Both the position numbers and the translations under genes were made by a program. Below are positions 10,801 through 18,200 of a stretch of 35,710 nt of DNA, one piece after another (position 1 is the first letter of the stretch; each line of letters starts with the position of its first letter). The stretch covers positions 1 to 35,710 of the forward strand of contig CALDOK010000241.1 of assembly GCA_937912125.1 (NCBI GenBank), written 5' to 3'. The notes under the pieces are model-generated. The model saw nothing but the letters and a program-made list of their open reading frames with translations. It searched no databases and was not told the DNA's origin. This DNA comes from an uncultured Pseudomonadota bacterium. GTDB taxonomy: Bacteria; Myxococcota_A; UBA796; JAFGLY01.

Positions 10801-11141
10801 TCATGGCCGATCTCGGCGATGATGATGTCGGCTTGGGAAGCCGTGTAGGTAGACGCCATCTGCGCCTCGCCCGACACGACGTTGTCGACGAGGCCGGAGA
10901 ACCCGAGGTGTCCCTCCCGCGTCAGCCGCGCCCGCTGGCCGATGATCTCAGTGATCCCCTCGTTGATGATCTGCAGTTCCTTGGCCAGCGCGGAGTTGTC
11001 GGCCTGCTCGAGCCGGGACTTCATCGTCGCGTCGAATGTCGACTGGCGCTGACCGATGAAGGCGGCCCAGAACGTGACGATGGCCGGCACGCCGGGGTCG
11101 AAGTGGGGGTCGTACATCGGGCGGATGATCGGCTGGGCCAT
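7887..11141 (-). CDS. Large internal virion (ejection) protein candidate
   Basis: A 1,084-residue protein starting at ATG 11141, 8 nt after the preceding gene. It has no transmembrane-rich region. It is largely helical and polar, with a Gly/Gln-rich low-complexity segment around residues 260-310 (three copies of a GGA unit followed by GGQQ and GYQQG). Near the C-terminus a 28-residue unit (TTKERRAMRRARPDLE core) is repeated twice, followed at once by DPLLEAAG (residues 982-989), the motif shared with other virion proteins. Size and position between fibres and the giant protein resemble the large internal core proteins of short-tailed phages, which leave the capsid ahead of the DNA and span the envelope. 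No lysozyme or transglycosylase motif was recognised. The role is inferred from position and composition; homology was not tested. Confidence 0.72.
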   Translation of the reverse strand: MAQPIIRPMYDPHFDPGVPAIVTFWAAFIGQRQSTFDATMKSRLEQADNSALAKELQIINEGITEIIGQRARLTREGHLGFSGLVDNVVSGEAQMASTYTASQADIIIAEIGHETSMIELRSDEKKILNEAYAGAGDAAGTMAALQADLKAVRPETDGSDRNIRERLIQTAREEVMAGITPGSPEHAARDAMMANYIKGAADDKDGNPGVIQDLNNYQREYLGGKTSEQFMDARFPPISDAEAARRSPPHRGVGGPHLSLWNLMMPGAGTGYQQGGAGGAGGAGGQQGPTGSGGYQQGSGTSGGYGEAGGQRDGMTRSRMSIAREEWMKDYDGDREQMDAQLAAYQLDADRVRREMAANRAQGSEGPFAGYQGNYLLNTQNVQSARGTRGRLGRLQERVDTLASMDPRVRAETGDYLRAGGSVKRAAQLAHDDYYMEEDYPASLPTPGQDLRQAGDQEPGGLVYSWLADVLVDAASSDEEEDMLFGLDNAAQTIELLAGMDPDVGVQLGAAWQSLQQGDLFAKQVMGAPVIYTDPNKDYRYKQDADGSVWFVGLDADGRATANEWTRATGGAVVKIQNKTSMTTHPSLLPEAERRSALAKHVGEAARSVGWLARAGDIYAAELIAGSLEAAGDIRDTEQALVRYNAIGEAAYSLPLELSGGFGTATAEAIKWRGDDVDALRKDGDTLAVRGRGLADTERTTVTQDVRDAFADKEDAARVKRLDGAVGSFVGPALDGDIDKATEGVPSKAGGVNGEGVRDSRGSRDAKVDAAQADADARRDAQRATLLAKAQELAEKLPDGDDKDHAIAVVADKIAQFNEDIAERRGGGSDGGIIDRAAAAYHDAVALKGSLPSDDVDGNEAANEQILRLAAEHQALLHGTAGLAGTNRPGPVRTRAYSGDLAREHGGMSDNEVGELVEIDRILAEARAIPTTKERRAMRRARPDLEESMMMFDTGRPLTTKERRAMRRARPDLEKSTMMFNDPLLEAAGNRSLTDIKVDEAQARAEAIRQRDEALRDAQAAYREASSRRAAIPADDLAAREKANAEMLQLAARVERIERGDNSQNWVRASSDTNTHPVEAAPAD
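8202..8352. repeat. 84-bp-offset direct repeat inside the ejection-protein gene
   Basis: Two copies lie exactly 84 bp (28 codons) apart, at 8202-8268 and 8286-8352. The 48 bp at 8221-8268 and 8305-8352 are identical base for base; the preceding 19 bp differ at only a few positions. The offset is a multiple of three, so the protein simply gains a second copy of a charged segment (ARPDLE followed by a Ser/Thr-Met-Met-Phe). Identity at silent positions points to a recent duplication or ongoing exchange. Confidence 0.9.
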
Positions 11142-11149
11142 GGTGTCGC

Positions 11150-11902
11150 CTACGAGATCGAGGTGCGGTTGAGGCTGTTGAATGCGCCGCCCACGTCCTT
11201 TCCACTCAGGACGTGCATGTAGAACATCTGCTCGGTGGGCGAGTAGCCCGTGTCGCCCCAGTCGATGTCCTTGACGGCGTTGGCAGCGCGGACCGTTCCG
11301 ACGAGGCCGGCAGCGCCGGACACTGCCTGGCTGGCGAACTGCAACCCGCCCTTGGTGCGCTCGGACTTGTAGGCGCGGCGGGCCTCGGCCTCGTCGACCT
11401 GACGCTGGAGTTCGGCGATGTCCCGCGCGCCCTTGGCCTGCCCCGCGGCGGTGGCGGCCTGCTGGGTGGCGGTGGCGGCGGCGCGGTGGACGAGCTCGAC
11501 GTCGGCGGCGCTCATGGACCCGCCCTGCCCGGCCAGGGTGGCGGACGAGCGCATCTGCGCCTCCTCGCCTACCTGGCCCGCCTTGGCCAGGTCCTGCCGG
11601 TGCAGGAGCCGGTTCATGGCGGCCTGGGGGGTGTCGGCCATCTCGCCGCGGGCCTGCGCGGCCTCGAGCAGGTCCAGCTGGGCGTTGTTGTGCTTGTCCT
11701 GCGGCGTCTTGATGGCCATCGCGGCGCCCTGCAGCGCGGTGGCGCCCAGGGAGATGCCGGCGTTCGCGACGTTCTGTCGCATGTACTGGCTGGCCAGGAT
11801 GGCACTGGGGTCCTTGGACGCCGGGGCCAGGGTGGCGGGGGCGGCCTGGGCGAGGAAGTCCGAACGGGAGAGCGTGCTGTACGGGGGACGGGGGGTGGAC
11901 AT
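11150..11902 (-). CDS. Internal virion protein candidate, helical, Ala-rich
   Basis: A 250-residue protein rich in Ala, Gln, Glu and Arg, with predicted long helices in the central part (about residues 60-190). Two mildly hydrophobic Gly/Ala segments occur at about 45-65 and 205-225. Residues 77-83 read DLLEAAQ, a degenerate copy of the motif shared by several virion proteins here. It lies between a glycine-zipper protein and the 1,084-residue protein, the usual place for the smaller ejection proteins of short-tailed phages. The function is inferred from context; I do not recognise a family. It is probably translated with the next gene, 8 nt downstream. Confidence 0.68.
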   Translation of the reverse strand: MSTPRPPYSTLSRSDFLAQAAPATLAPASKDPSAILASQYMRQNVANAGISLGATALQGAAMAIKTPQDKHNNAQLDLLEAAQARGEMADTPQAAMNRLLHRQDLAKAGQVGEEAQMRSSATLAGQGGSMSAADVELVHRAAATATQQAATAAGQAKGARDIAELQRQVDEAEARRAYKSERTKGGLQFASQAVSGAAGLVGTVRAANAVKDIDWGDTGYSPTEQMFYMHVLSGKDVGGAFNSLNRTSIS

Positions 11903-11956
11903 TGGGTCATCCTATGGCGTGGAGGGTGAGAACGAGGCAACACCGCACGGTTGCGG

Positions 11957-12361
11957 CTACCCGAAGGTGCCGGCGTGCCAGGAGTCGAATTGCCCGCGGG
12001 AGCCGGCCGCTTCGAGCAGCACGTCCCCGCCGCCCTGGACGGGGCCGCCCTGGGCCTTGATCGCCGAGCCCTCCTTGGCGGCCCAGGCGGACTTGCGCCG
12101 CTGCGAGGTCGCCGACTTCTTGGCCGCGTCCTCTGCTGCCGTGATGGCCTGGTACTCCTTCTTGGCGCTGCGCCCGCCGAGCAGCAGGCCGGAGATGGCC
12201 CCCACGCCCGCGCCGATGGCGGCGCCAGCGGCTACGGTCACAGGCGCAAGCGGCCCGCCGAGCATGCCGATCGTCGCGCCGATGCTCGCTCCAGCTCCGG
12301 CCCCGCTCAGCGCTCCCTTTCCTGCTCCCGCTCGGGTGGCTCTCTGTTCTGCGGTGGCCAT
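11957..12361 (-). CDS. Small glycine-zipper internal virion protein candidate
   Basis: A 134-residue protein from ATG 12361, preceded by GAGGA. Residues about 15-64 form a Gly/Ala-rich hydrophobic region with GxxxG-type spacing (GAGAGASIGATIG, then GAAIGAGVGAISG), resembling glycine-zipper segments that insert into or assemble within membranes. The C-terminal half is polar and charged and carries DVLLEAAG at residues 113-120. A membrane-active small protein beside two larger internal proteins fits an ejection complex that opens a path for DNA through the inner membrane; this is an inference. A holin was considered, but there is no clear two- or three-helix topology and the context is structural. 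Confidence 0.66.
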   Translation of the reverse strand: MATAEQRATRAGAGKGALSGAGAGASIGATIGMLGGPLAPVTVAAGAAIGAGVGAISGLLLGGRSAKKEYQAITAAEDAAKKSATSQRRKSAWAAKEGSAIKAQGGPVQGGGDVLLEAAGSRGQFDSWHAGTFG

Positions 12362-12374
12362 GTCGATGTCCTCG

Positions 12375-12402
12375 TTGCAACCTGCAGGTTGCGGCTTACA
12401 TG
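12375..12402 (+). promoter_or_regulatory. Candidate promoter of the lipoprotein gene
   Basis: In the 58-bp gap between the divergent starts at 12361 (minus) and 12420 (plus), TTGCAA (12375-12380) is followed after 16 bp by TACATG (12397-12402). This resembles sigma70 -35 and -10 boxes, with a weak -10. GGAGGT stands 6 nt before the GTG start. A lone gene opposed to its surroundings needs its own promoter, which is the main reason for the call. Confidence 0.4.
12377..12392. promoter_or_regulatory. 16-bp perfect palindrome, candidate operator
   Basis: GCAACCTGCAGGTTGC reads the same on both strands. It covers most of the candidate -35 box and the spacer of the plus-strand promoter, and lies 15 bp from the start codon of the minus-strand gene. 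The position suits a dimeric repressor silencing the lipoprotein gene. The cognate regulator is not identified; it could be phage- or host-encoded. Confidence 0.5.
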
Positions 12403-12419
12403 ATGTCCGGAGGTGCTCT

Positions 12420-12803
12420 GTGATCGCACGTATCGCGCTGCTTGTTCTGCCCCTTCTCCTGGCCTGCGACGACGCAGGAGACGGTGGCGACGCCGTGACG
12501 CTCGCCTACCCGCCGGACGCTGTCGCCGACGTCGGCGACTGCCCCTCTGTCGCTGCCCGTGAGGCCCGGTGCGACACAATCGACGACACCTACGACGACG
12601 TCGACGGCCGGGAGTGCTGCCGGTCCACGGGCGAGGAAGACTGCAACGCCGGCCTGGTGCCGGTGACGCAGCCGGGCACCTGCTGGGCCATCTACTGCGA
12701 AGCCTACTGCAACACCGGATGCTACGTGCTGGTCCGCTCGACGGGGGCCGGGACCAGCTGCGACTGCGCCTACTACGGGTACGACTACCTCGGCATCGAG
12801 TAG
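12420..12803 (+). CDS. Cys-rich lipoprotein, plus-strand moron gene
   Basis: This is the only plus-strand gene in the window: 127 residues from GTG 12420, with GGAGGT 6 nt upstream. The start is fixed by a short signal peptide: R4, a hydrophobic core of Leu, Val and Ile, then the lipobox LLAC with lipidated C16. The mature protein is acidic and has eleven further cysteines (41, 51, 66, 67, 75, 88, 93, 97, 101, 114, 116), so several disulfides are likely, implying a periplasmic or surface location. Asp at positions 17 and 18 follows the lipidated Cys; in enterobacteria Asp at +2 retains lipoproteins in the inner membrane. It sits between late genes read in the other direction and has its own control region, the classic layout of a moron expressed from a prophage. 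Superinfection exclusion or host-surface change are plausible roles but unproven. Confidence 0.85.
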   Translation: MIARIALLVLPLLLACDDAGDGGDAVTLAYPPDAVADVGDCPSVAAREARCDTIDDTYDDVDGRECCRSTGEEDCNAGLVPVTQPGTCWAIYCEAYCNTGCYVLVRSTGAGTSCDCAYYGYDYLGIE

Positions 12804-12814
12804 GCGGGTCCGGT

Positions 12815-13483
12815 TCACCGGTACACCGGGCGGACGATCAGGGTGCGCGCCTTCACCCAGATGTGGGTCCAGTTCCGGGTCGTCGGTATGGTGCCGCTGT
12901 CGTTCACCCAGACGTAGACTCCGAAGTGGTGGCGCCCTCGCGAGACTCCCGTGAACCGGGTCTCGACGTGGTGGTGGACCCGGTACAGCATGTCCGACGA
13001 CTCCACCCCGACGCGACGCTCGGACGACGGCCGCATGATGAAGTCGTCCTGGCCCAGCTGGAACAACGCCGCCTCGATGCCGGCGGCAGTGGTGCCCTGC
13101 TTCTCGTAGGTGTAGAACTGCGCCCGCACGATGACGTCAGCGGTCGTCTCTGCCCGCGGGGGCTGCACGTCGCAGGTCCGCCACAGGCCTGGGATGGGTA
13201 GCCACTCGTCGACGACGACGTCATCGGAGATCGGGGATGCGTCGTGGAAGCTGTTGCCGGTTTCCTGGTGGTGGACGTCGCAGCTCTGCAGGATGACCCG
13301 CGGCATGGACCCGCCAGCGAACACGGGGCGGGCGAGTTGATCGATGCTCACCCAACCGCCCGCCGCCAGGTCGGCCGCCTCCAGGTTGGTGTTGACGAAG
13401 CGCTCGGGCTCCTCGATCTGGGCGAGGATTTCGGCCGCGGTGACGGCGTCGCCAGCGACGAAGGGGGTCGTAGTGATGGCCAT
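12815..13483 (-). CDS. Fibre-like or appendage protein 3
   Basis: A 222-residue protein whose ATG overlaps the stop of the preceding gene as TGATG. The N-terminal 50 residues (TPFVAGDAVTAAEI, then FVNTNLEAADLA) resemble the N-terminal adaptor segment of many phage head- or tail-fibre proteins. The remainder is rich in Val, Thr, Tyr, His and Trp with alternating polarity, suggesting a beta-sandwich tip domain. It is the third of three consecutive genes with this architecture and the last before the moron gene, with which it converges. A receptor-binding or appendage role is inferred from architecture and position. Confidence 0.66.
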   Translation of the reverse strand: MAITTTPFVAGDAVTAAEILAQIEEPERFVNTNLEAADLAAGGWVSIDQLARPVFAGGSMPRVILQSCDVHHQETGNSFHDASPISDDVVVDEWLPIPGLWRTCDVQPPRAETTADVIVRAQFYTYEKQGTTAAGIEAALFQLGQDDFIMRPSSERRVGVESSDMLYRVHHHVETRFTGVSRGRHHFGVYVWVNDSGTIPTTRNWTHIWVKARTLIVRPVYR

Positions 13484-14073
13484 CAGCGGACGAGCTCCTC
13501 GGCGTAGATGTCGACGTTTCGGATCTTGCTCACCGCTGCGGTGTCGTAGGCATACAGCGCGAACCAAGTGGTCAGCGACGCCACGGGCTCCACCAGCCGG
13601 TAGGTCATCCCTGCGCTGTGCCACCCTCCACCGATGACATCCCGGCGTGTGGTGTAGGGGAGCAGCACGAAGGTTCCTGTCCCTACCGGGCCGTCGTCGG
13701 CCATATGGAGCTCAAATATCAGCATCCCACTCGGCACGCTGATCTCCGCTGACACATGGATGAGCCACTCGCGGTCGTTGGTGGTGTCGATGATGAAGGG
13801 GCCGATCTCTGCAGCGATCCCGCCAAAGGTGACAGGCGACGTCGTCGTGGTCACGTTGTAGATGGTGGTGTCGTTCTGGAACACCTCCGAGGGGGCACTC
13901 ATCTCCCCGTTGGCGACGTTGGCGTCCAGGTTGCGCCGGTCGAGGCCTCCGGGGGCGATGTTCTCGGCGTCGATGTTCGCGCTCTCGGTCGCCCACTCGG
14001 CCAGCAGGGCGTTGGGGGCGCCGATGGTGCCGGCGTCCCCTCGCTCGATGTCCGTGATCTGGATGCGTCCCAT
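13483..14073 (-). CDS. Fibre-like or appendage protein 2
   Basis: A 196-residue protein starting at ATG 14073, overlapping the previous stop by one base (TGATG). The first 60 residues contain short polar segments with recurrent Asn and Asp (ESANIDAENIAPGGLDRRNL), like the coiled or adaptor entry region of fibres. From about residue 65 the sequence is beta-rich and aromatic. It shares layout and size with its two neighbours, which suggests paralogous modules with different tips. No enzymatic motif was seen. Confidence 0.64.
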   Translation of the reverse strand: MGRIQITDIERGDAGTIGAPNALLAEWATESANIDAENIAPGGLDRRNLDANVANGEMSAPSEVFQNDTTIYNVTTTTSPVTFGGIAAEIGPFIIDTTNDREWLIHVSAEISVPSGMLIFELHMADDGPVGTGTFVLLPYTTRRDVIGGGWHSAGMTYRLVEPVASLTTWFALYAYDTAAVSKIRNVDIYAEELVR

Positions 14074-14630
14074 CAGCGGGTCCTCGCTACGGCGATGATC
14101 TGGTAGTGGCTGACATCGGCGTCTTTGCCTACCGGGCTGCTGGTGACGTCGGTGAACAGGCGCATCTGCCCCACGACCCGAACGATCCCGCGGGATGCGT
14201 TGGCCACCCCCGAGATGTTGAACGACCGGCGCAGAGGCACGTAAACGCGCGGGATCTGGTGGCCCAGGGAACCGTCGATGAGCAGTCGGATGCCGACGTT
14301 GGGTTCTGACGGGGCCGTTGTCCACGAGAATATCCCACCCCAGTCGGCCTCGATGACGCAGTCGCAGTCGACATCCAGGTGGACCTCGCACACATCCTGC
14401 CACCCGATGGCGCCACCGGTCACCGCGACAGGTCCAACCCCTTCGTCGCTGTCGACGGTGTGGAAGGTGCCGGGGGCGATACGGTCGACGGTCACGCCCA
14501 GTTCGGGGACGTTGTCGCGGTCCAGGTGGCCGTTGAATTCCCCGGCAATATCGGCGTGGTTCTGGACCCAGTCGGCTGGGTCGATGACGTCCTGATCTTC
14601 GAGGTGCCTCGTGTGGTAGGTCAGCGCCAT
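14073..14630 (-). CDS. Fibre-like or appendage protein 1
   Basis: A 185-residue protein starting at ATG 14630, coupled by TGATG to the nozzle gene. The N-terminus (LTYHTRHLEDQDVIDPADW, then EFNGHLDRDNVPE) has the pattern of phage fibre adaptor segments, in which a short Asn/Asp-rich stretch precedes the trimeric part. The body is predicted beta and contains CDCVIEADW, RLLIDG and a Val-rich C-terminus. It directly follows the nozzle, where short-tailed phages often place fibre or needle genes. Confidence 0.64.
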   Translation of the reverse strand: MALTYHTRHLEDQDVIDPADWVQNHADIAGEFNGHLDRDNVPELGVTVDRIAPGTFHTVDSDEGVGPVAVTGGAIGWQDVCEVHLDVDCDCVIEADWGGIFSWTTAPSEPNVGIRLLIDGSLGHQIPRVYVPLRRSFNISGVANASRGIVRVVGQMRLFTDVTSSPVGKDADVSHYQIIAVARTR

Positions 14631-16816
14631 CAGAGCAGGCCTCCGGACTGGGTGTTGCTCAGCGGCAGGATGCGCCGCTGCGTACCGGTCACTTCGACCT
14701 CCCACCCGAGCAGCTGCATCCGCCGCCCCTCGGGCGTGAAGACCAGCTGCAGCTCCAGCAGCGGCCCCTCGTGGACCGCCGAGAAGTCGTAGGTCAGGGT
14801 CACCGGTCGGTGCTGGGCCCAGCGCCAGGTGACCGGGTTCGCCGGCATGCCGTCGCTCCAGACCACTGCGCCGTAGCGGGGCACCAGGGCGATGCCGCTG
14901 TTGTCGGCCGCCATGGCCTCGAGGTCCAGCGGGTAGACCTGGTCCTGGGTGAGGTACTCGGCGCCGTCGTCCGACGTGTCGTCGTTGTACGAGCGCTCCA
15001 TCTGCCGGTTGACGGTGTAGGACACGCGCAGGTCGTTTTCGCCGTAGCCGACACAGAACGCGCCGATGCGGTGGGCCACCACCGCGCGCCACGCTGGACC
15101 GGGGGTGAAGTGCGCGGTCTCATACATGGGCCCGATCTCCCACACTCCCCCCTTGTCCACCGCGCCGGTCGAGTAGACGTGCAGTCCCGGCACGTTCACG
15201 GTGTCGTGCGATCCGAAGATGACGTAGCCGCGGTGGTCGCCGGTTTCCGCGATGCCGCCGATGGGGAAGTTCTCGCGGTAGGTCCAGGCCCCGATCGGCC
15301 AGTGGTAGACCAACACACGGGTCGGGTACACCTCGCCGATGCGGGGCACGGCGAGCCAGTATTCGTCGTCGCGGTGGTAGGTGGCTCCCCGCGCGCTGGC
15401 GATCGCCGCCAGGTTGAAGTCGTCCACGTCGTCGGGCAACTGCTCGGACAGGTCCACCGTGCGTGTCACCGTCCCGGTGTTCTCGAGGGCTCCGGCGAGC
15501 AGCTTGATGCGCCCGGCGCTGTTGAGGAACACGGCGCCCAGGCCGGGCAGTTCGCGGACCGGACCTGGGCACGCTGCCCCGTCGTCCAGCGTCAGCGTCT
15601 GCGAGTAGAAGCCGCTGACCGGGTCGCCCTTGATCAGGTAGATGCCGCGTGCCTTGAACACCACGAGCGCGTTCTTGGTGGCGTACAGGCAGGTCGGCGG
15701 GCCGCCGCCGCCGTCCGCCAGCGGGAACCGGTTGCCGGGGGGGTAGACCTCCGGGGCGCCCGGCGAGGAGAAGTAGACGCTGCCATCGTTGGCCGTCGCC
15801 ACGAACATCGTCCCCTTGAAGGCGGCGATCAGGGTGGGCACCGACGGGAACGCGCCGAAGTCGGTGTCCGTGATGGCGTTGCCGAGCATGGCGTCGGGCT
15901 TCGTCAACAGGATCGTCTCGGTCCGGTTGTCGGGGATCTCGGTGTCGAAGAAGTAGTTCTCCGCGCCCGACACGGTCACCGCGTCCCCGTTGTCGTCGAG
16001 GAGGTTCTGGGTGCGGTAGATGCGCCTGGCGACGACGTGGGCCCCACCACGCGGCACTACTGCGGTCGGCATCCCGCGGGAGTCTGTTCCGTTCCGCCAG
16101 GTGACGGTCGACGAGGCGTCGCTCAGCGGTGACTCCTGCCCCCGGTCGTTGACGAATGTCACCTTGATCCGGTACGAGCACTTCTTGTCGAGGAACCCCA
16201 GGCCGACGTCGTTCACCTCCGTCTGGTATTTGGCCCAGGTGGAGATGCCGTAGACCGACGGGTCCTTCGTGGAGATGTAGAAGTCCGGCGCTCTCGGTGC
16301 GCGGTCGAACCCAGCGCGGTCGGCCTTGCGGCCATCGAACACCAGGGCCTGCTCGCCGTCCACCATGTACAGGTTGTGGCCCCACACCTGGTACTGCGGC
16401 CCCCAGGACGGTCCATCGACGCTGGCCACGGACCGGTCGGTGCCGTTGTAGGCCTTGCCGTCGGTGCTGTAGATGGTCGTGGAGTGCGCCTCTGGGAACA
16501 GCGATCCGTTGAGGTAGGCCCAGCGCCCGGCCGCGGTGGTGTAGACCAGCCACTGGATGGCGCCCGCCTGCTGGGAGAACCAGTGCGTGCTGGTGATCCG
16601 GTCCTCGCTGTCCATGCTGTTGACGGTCTGCTGCTTCTCGTCGACGTAGTCGTCGGTGAGTTGCCGGTAGCCGCCGGCATCCCGCCAGCCATCGCGGTGG
16701 TCCCAGCGCAGGTCGCGCGCCCGAGCTGCGGCCTGCGCTGAAGCTCGCCACCGCTGGTCCATCCCGCGGAGCGGGTGGGCGATCATGGTGGTGACGTCGG
16801 TGCGCTTTTCGTGCAT
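14630..16816 (-). CDS. Tail nozzle / tail tubular protein B-like
   Basis: A 728-residue, mostly beta protein starting at ATG 16816, one base overlapping the previous stop. Repeated blade-like segments (for example YMVDGEQALVFDGR, MFVATANDGSVYFSSPG, LVVFKARGIYLIKGDP) and an immunoglobulin-like stretch around residues 215-280 resemble the beta-propeller nozzle proteins of short-tailed phages. Those proteins form the distal end of the tail tube and plug it before infection. The length is close to T7 gp12-type nozzles (about 790 residues). The neighbours (adaptor before, fibres after) fit exactly. The call rests on repeat pattern and synteny. Confidence 0.72.
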   Translation of the reverse strand: MHEKRTDVTTMIAHPLRGMDQRWRASAQAAARARDLRWDHRDGWRDAGGYRQLTDDYVDEKQQTVNSMDSEDRITSTHWFSQQAGAIQWLVYTTAAGRWAYLNGSLFPEAHSTTIYSTDGKAYNGTDRSVASVDGPSWGPQYQVWGHNLYMVDGEQALVFDGRKADRAGFDRAPRAPDFYISTKDPSVYGISTWAKYQTEVNDVGLGFLDKKCSYRIKVTFVNDRGQESPLSDASSTVTWRNGTDSRGMPTAVVPRGGAHVVARRIYRTQNLLDDNGDAVTVSGAENYFFDTEIPDNRTETILLTKPDAMLGNAITDTDFGAFPSVPTLIAAFKGTMFVATANDGSVYFSSPGAPEVYPPGNRFPLADGGGGPPTCLYATKNALVVFKARGIYLIKGDPVSGFYSQTLTLDDGAACPGPVRELPGLGAVFLNSAGRIKLLAGALENTGTVTRTVDLSEQLPDDVDDFNLAAIASARGATYHRDDEYWLAVPRIGEVYPTRVLVYHWPIGAWTYRENFPIGGIAETGDHRGYVIFGSHDTVNVPGLHVYSTGAVDKGGVWEIGPMYETAHFTPGPAWRAVVAHRIGAFCVGYGENDLRVSYTVNRQMERSYNDDTSDDGAEYLTQDQVYPLDLEAMAADNSGIALVPRYGAVVWSDGMPANPVTWRWAQHRPVTLTYDFSAVHEGPLLELQLVFTPEGRRMQLLGWEVEVTGTQRRILPLSNTQSGGLL

Positions 16817-18120
16817 CAGGACCTCGAGGGTGTGCCGAGGTTCCGGTCACGGTGGCTGGGGCGCCCGTCGCCGTACAGGTCACGCTTCCATGACCGCGGT
16901 AGGTGCCGTACATCGCTGCTGCCCAGCGACGACTTCAGGTTGCCGGTGGCCTCCTCGGCACGCCCGGCGTGGGTGGTCGACGCGACGCCCGCAAGCACGT
17001 CCGCCAGGACGGAGTTGACGACGTAGTCGTCCACGGCGCCCGGCCCGCGGAGCATGTCCGACGCGCCCTGCGGGGGGCGCGGGCGGAACCACAAGCGCAG
17101 GCTGATGGCGCGGTCAGCGTCCGCCGTGAGGTAGAAGCGGGAACGCTGCCTCGTGCCCTCGGGATCGTCGTAGATGGCGTCGTCGTAGTTGCTGGCGTAG
17201 GTCGGCAGCAGCGTGTTGTCGGTGTGCCCCGCCACAGCATCCGGGGCGCTCAAGGTGGCCACAGCCATCCATGGCCCCTTCAGGGTGAGGTCGCGACGGT
17301 ACACGCGCACCTGCAGCCCGCTGTCCAGCACCCCCCAGCGGATGTCCTCGAGCCCGCCGACGGACACCCTGGAGTTGAGGCCGGTCAGTTTGACCGTGGC
17401 CTCGGGCGACGGCGCCGACTCCAGGCCCTGCCCGAGGATGGTGTAGCGGTAGGACAGCTTGCGGCCCGTCGGCAAGCTCCCGCCGCCGCTGGGCGTGAGG
17501 GTGGGGGCGGCGAGTGGAGCGCGGCGCTGCGCGCCCTCGTCGGCGACCACGTTGCCCGGCGTCCCGGTGTGGTCGGGGTCCAGCCACATGCGCTCCGCGG
17601 CGCGCTGCCCCACGCTCACCATCCGCCCGCTGCCGTCGTCCGACTGGTCGTCGCGGTAGCCCAGCACGCGGTGGGTGTCGCCGGGCAGCAGGTAGCTGCG
17701 GAACTCGATGGACCACCCGTAGGTCGCGCTGCCACTCAGAGGCGCGGCGACCTCAGCGTCCAGGTAGATGGCGCCCGACCCGGTGGTGTCGACGCGCACG
17801 ATGCCGTACTCGGTCCCGTCCTCGCCGATGAAGGTGCCGTTGCCGGCCCATCCTGCGTCCCACCAGGACAGGTCCGCCGAGGTCAGCGCTCGGGTGTTGC
17901 CCGGCACGCTGGTCAGCTCGCGGGTGCCCTCCAGGCCGGTCACCTCCGCGTAGAGCTGCAGCGTCGCGACCCGGATGAAGAACTCGTAGGGGTTGCTGCT
18001 CGCCAGGCGTCGGTACGCCGTCTGCACCCGTCTCGTGAGGCTGTCGGTGTAGCGCTGCAGCTTCGGATCGAACGCGAGATCGTCGGTGATGCGCGACAGA
18101 ATGTGGGAGAGGGACTGCAT
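16816..18120 (-). CDS. Head-to-tail adaptor / tail tubular protein A-like
   Basis: A 434-residue protein from ATG 18120, with AGGAG 7 nt upstream; an in-frame start further upstream would read through the terminator and is unlikely. The N-terminus is helical (residues 1-65, RYTDSLTRRVQTAYRRLAS) like adaptors that dock under the portal. A beta-rich middle contains a fibronectin-like segment (RKLSYRYTILGQGLESAPSP). The C-terminal part has LRLWFRPRPPQ followed by a helical segment, the usual ending of T7 gp11-type and related adaptors. The family's simplest members are about 200 residues, so the extra length is probably the inserted beta domain. It is the first gene after the terminator at 18133 and may have its own promoter. 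Confidence 0.68.
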   Translation of the reverse strand: MQSLSHILSRITDDLAFDPKLQRYTDSLTRRVQTAYRRLASSNPYEFFIRVATLQLYAEVTGLEGTRELTSVPGNTRALTSADLSWWDAGWAGNGTFIGEDGTEYGIVRVDTTGSGAIYLDAEVAAPLSGSATYGWSIEFRSYLLPGDTHRVLGYRDDQSDDGSGRMVSVGQRAAERMWLDPDHTGTPGNVVADEGAQRRAPLAAPTLTPSGGGSLPTGRKLSYRYTILGQGLESAPSPEATVKLTGLNSRVSVGGLEDIRWGVLDSGLQVRVYRRDLTLKGPWMAVATLSAPDAVAGHTDNTLLPTYASNYDDAIYDDPEGTRQRSRFYLTADADRAISLRLWFRPRPPQGASDMLRGPGAVDDYVVNSVLADVLAGVASTTHAGRAEEATGNLKSSLGSSDVRHLPRSWKRDLYGDGRPSHRDRNLGTPSRS

Positions 18121-18132
18121 GATGCTCCTGCG

Positions 18133-18174
18133 AAAAGCGCCCGACGCCCCGCAGAGACATGGGACGCCGGGCGC
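18133..18174 (-). terminator. Intrinsic terminator between head and tail genes
   Basis: Read on the minus strand, a 14-bp stem (18161-18174 pairing with 18137-18150; only two pairs are G-U in RNA) has a 10-nt loop and ends in TTTT (18133-18136). It lies 27 bp downstream of the decoration-protein stop and just before the adaptor gene. The U-tract is short, so partial read-through is likely and would set a ratio between head and tail transcripts. Confidence 0.72.
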
Positions 18175-18200
18175 GGCGAGGAACAGGGGGATAGCGGGTG

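Noticed and set aside
11957..12361. Holin
   Set aside because: The hydrophobic region is a Gly/Ala zipper rather than defined membrane helices with a charged tail, there is no endolysin nearby and the gene shares the virion motif.
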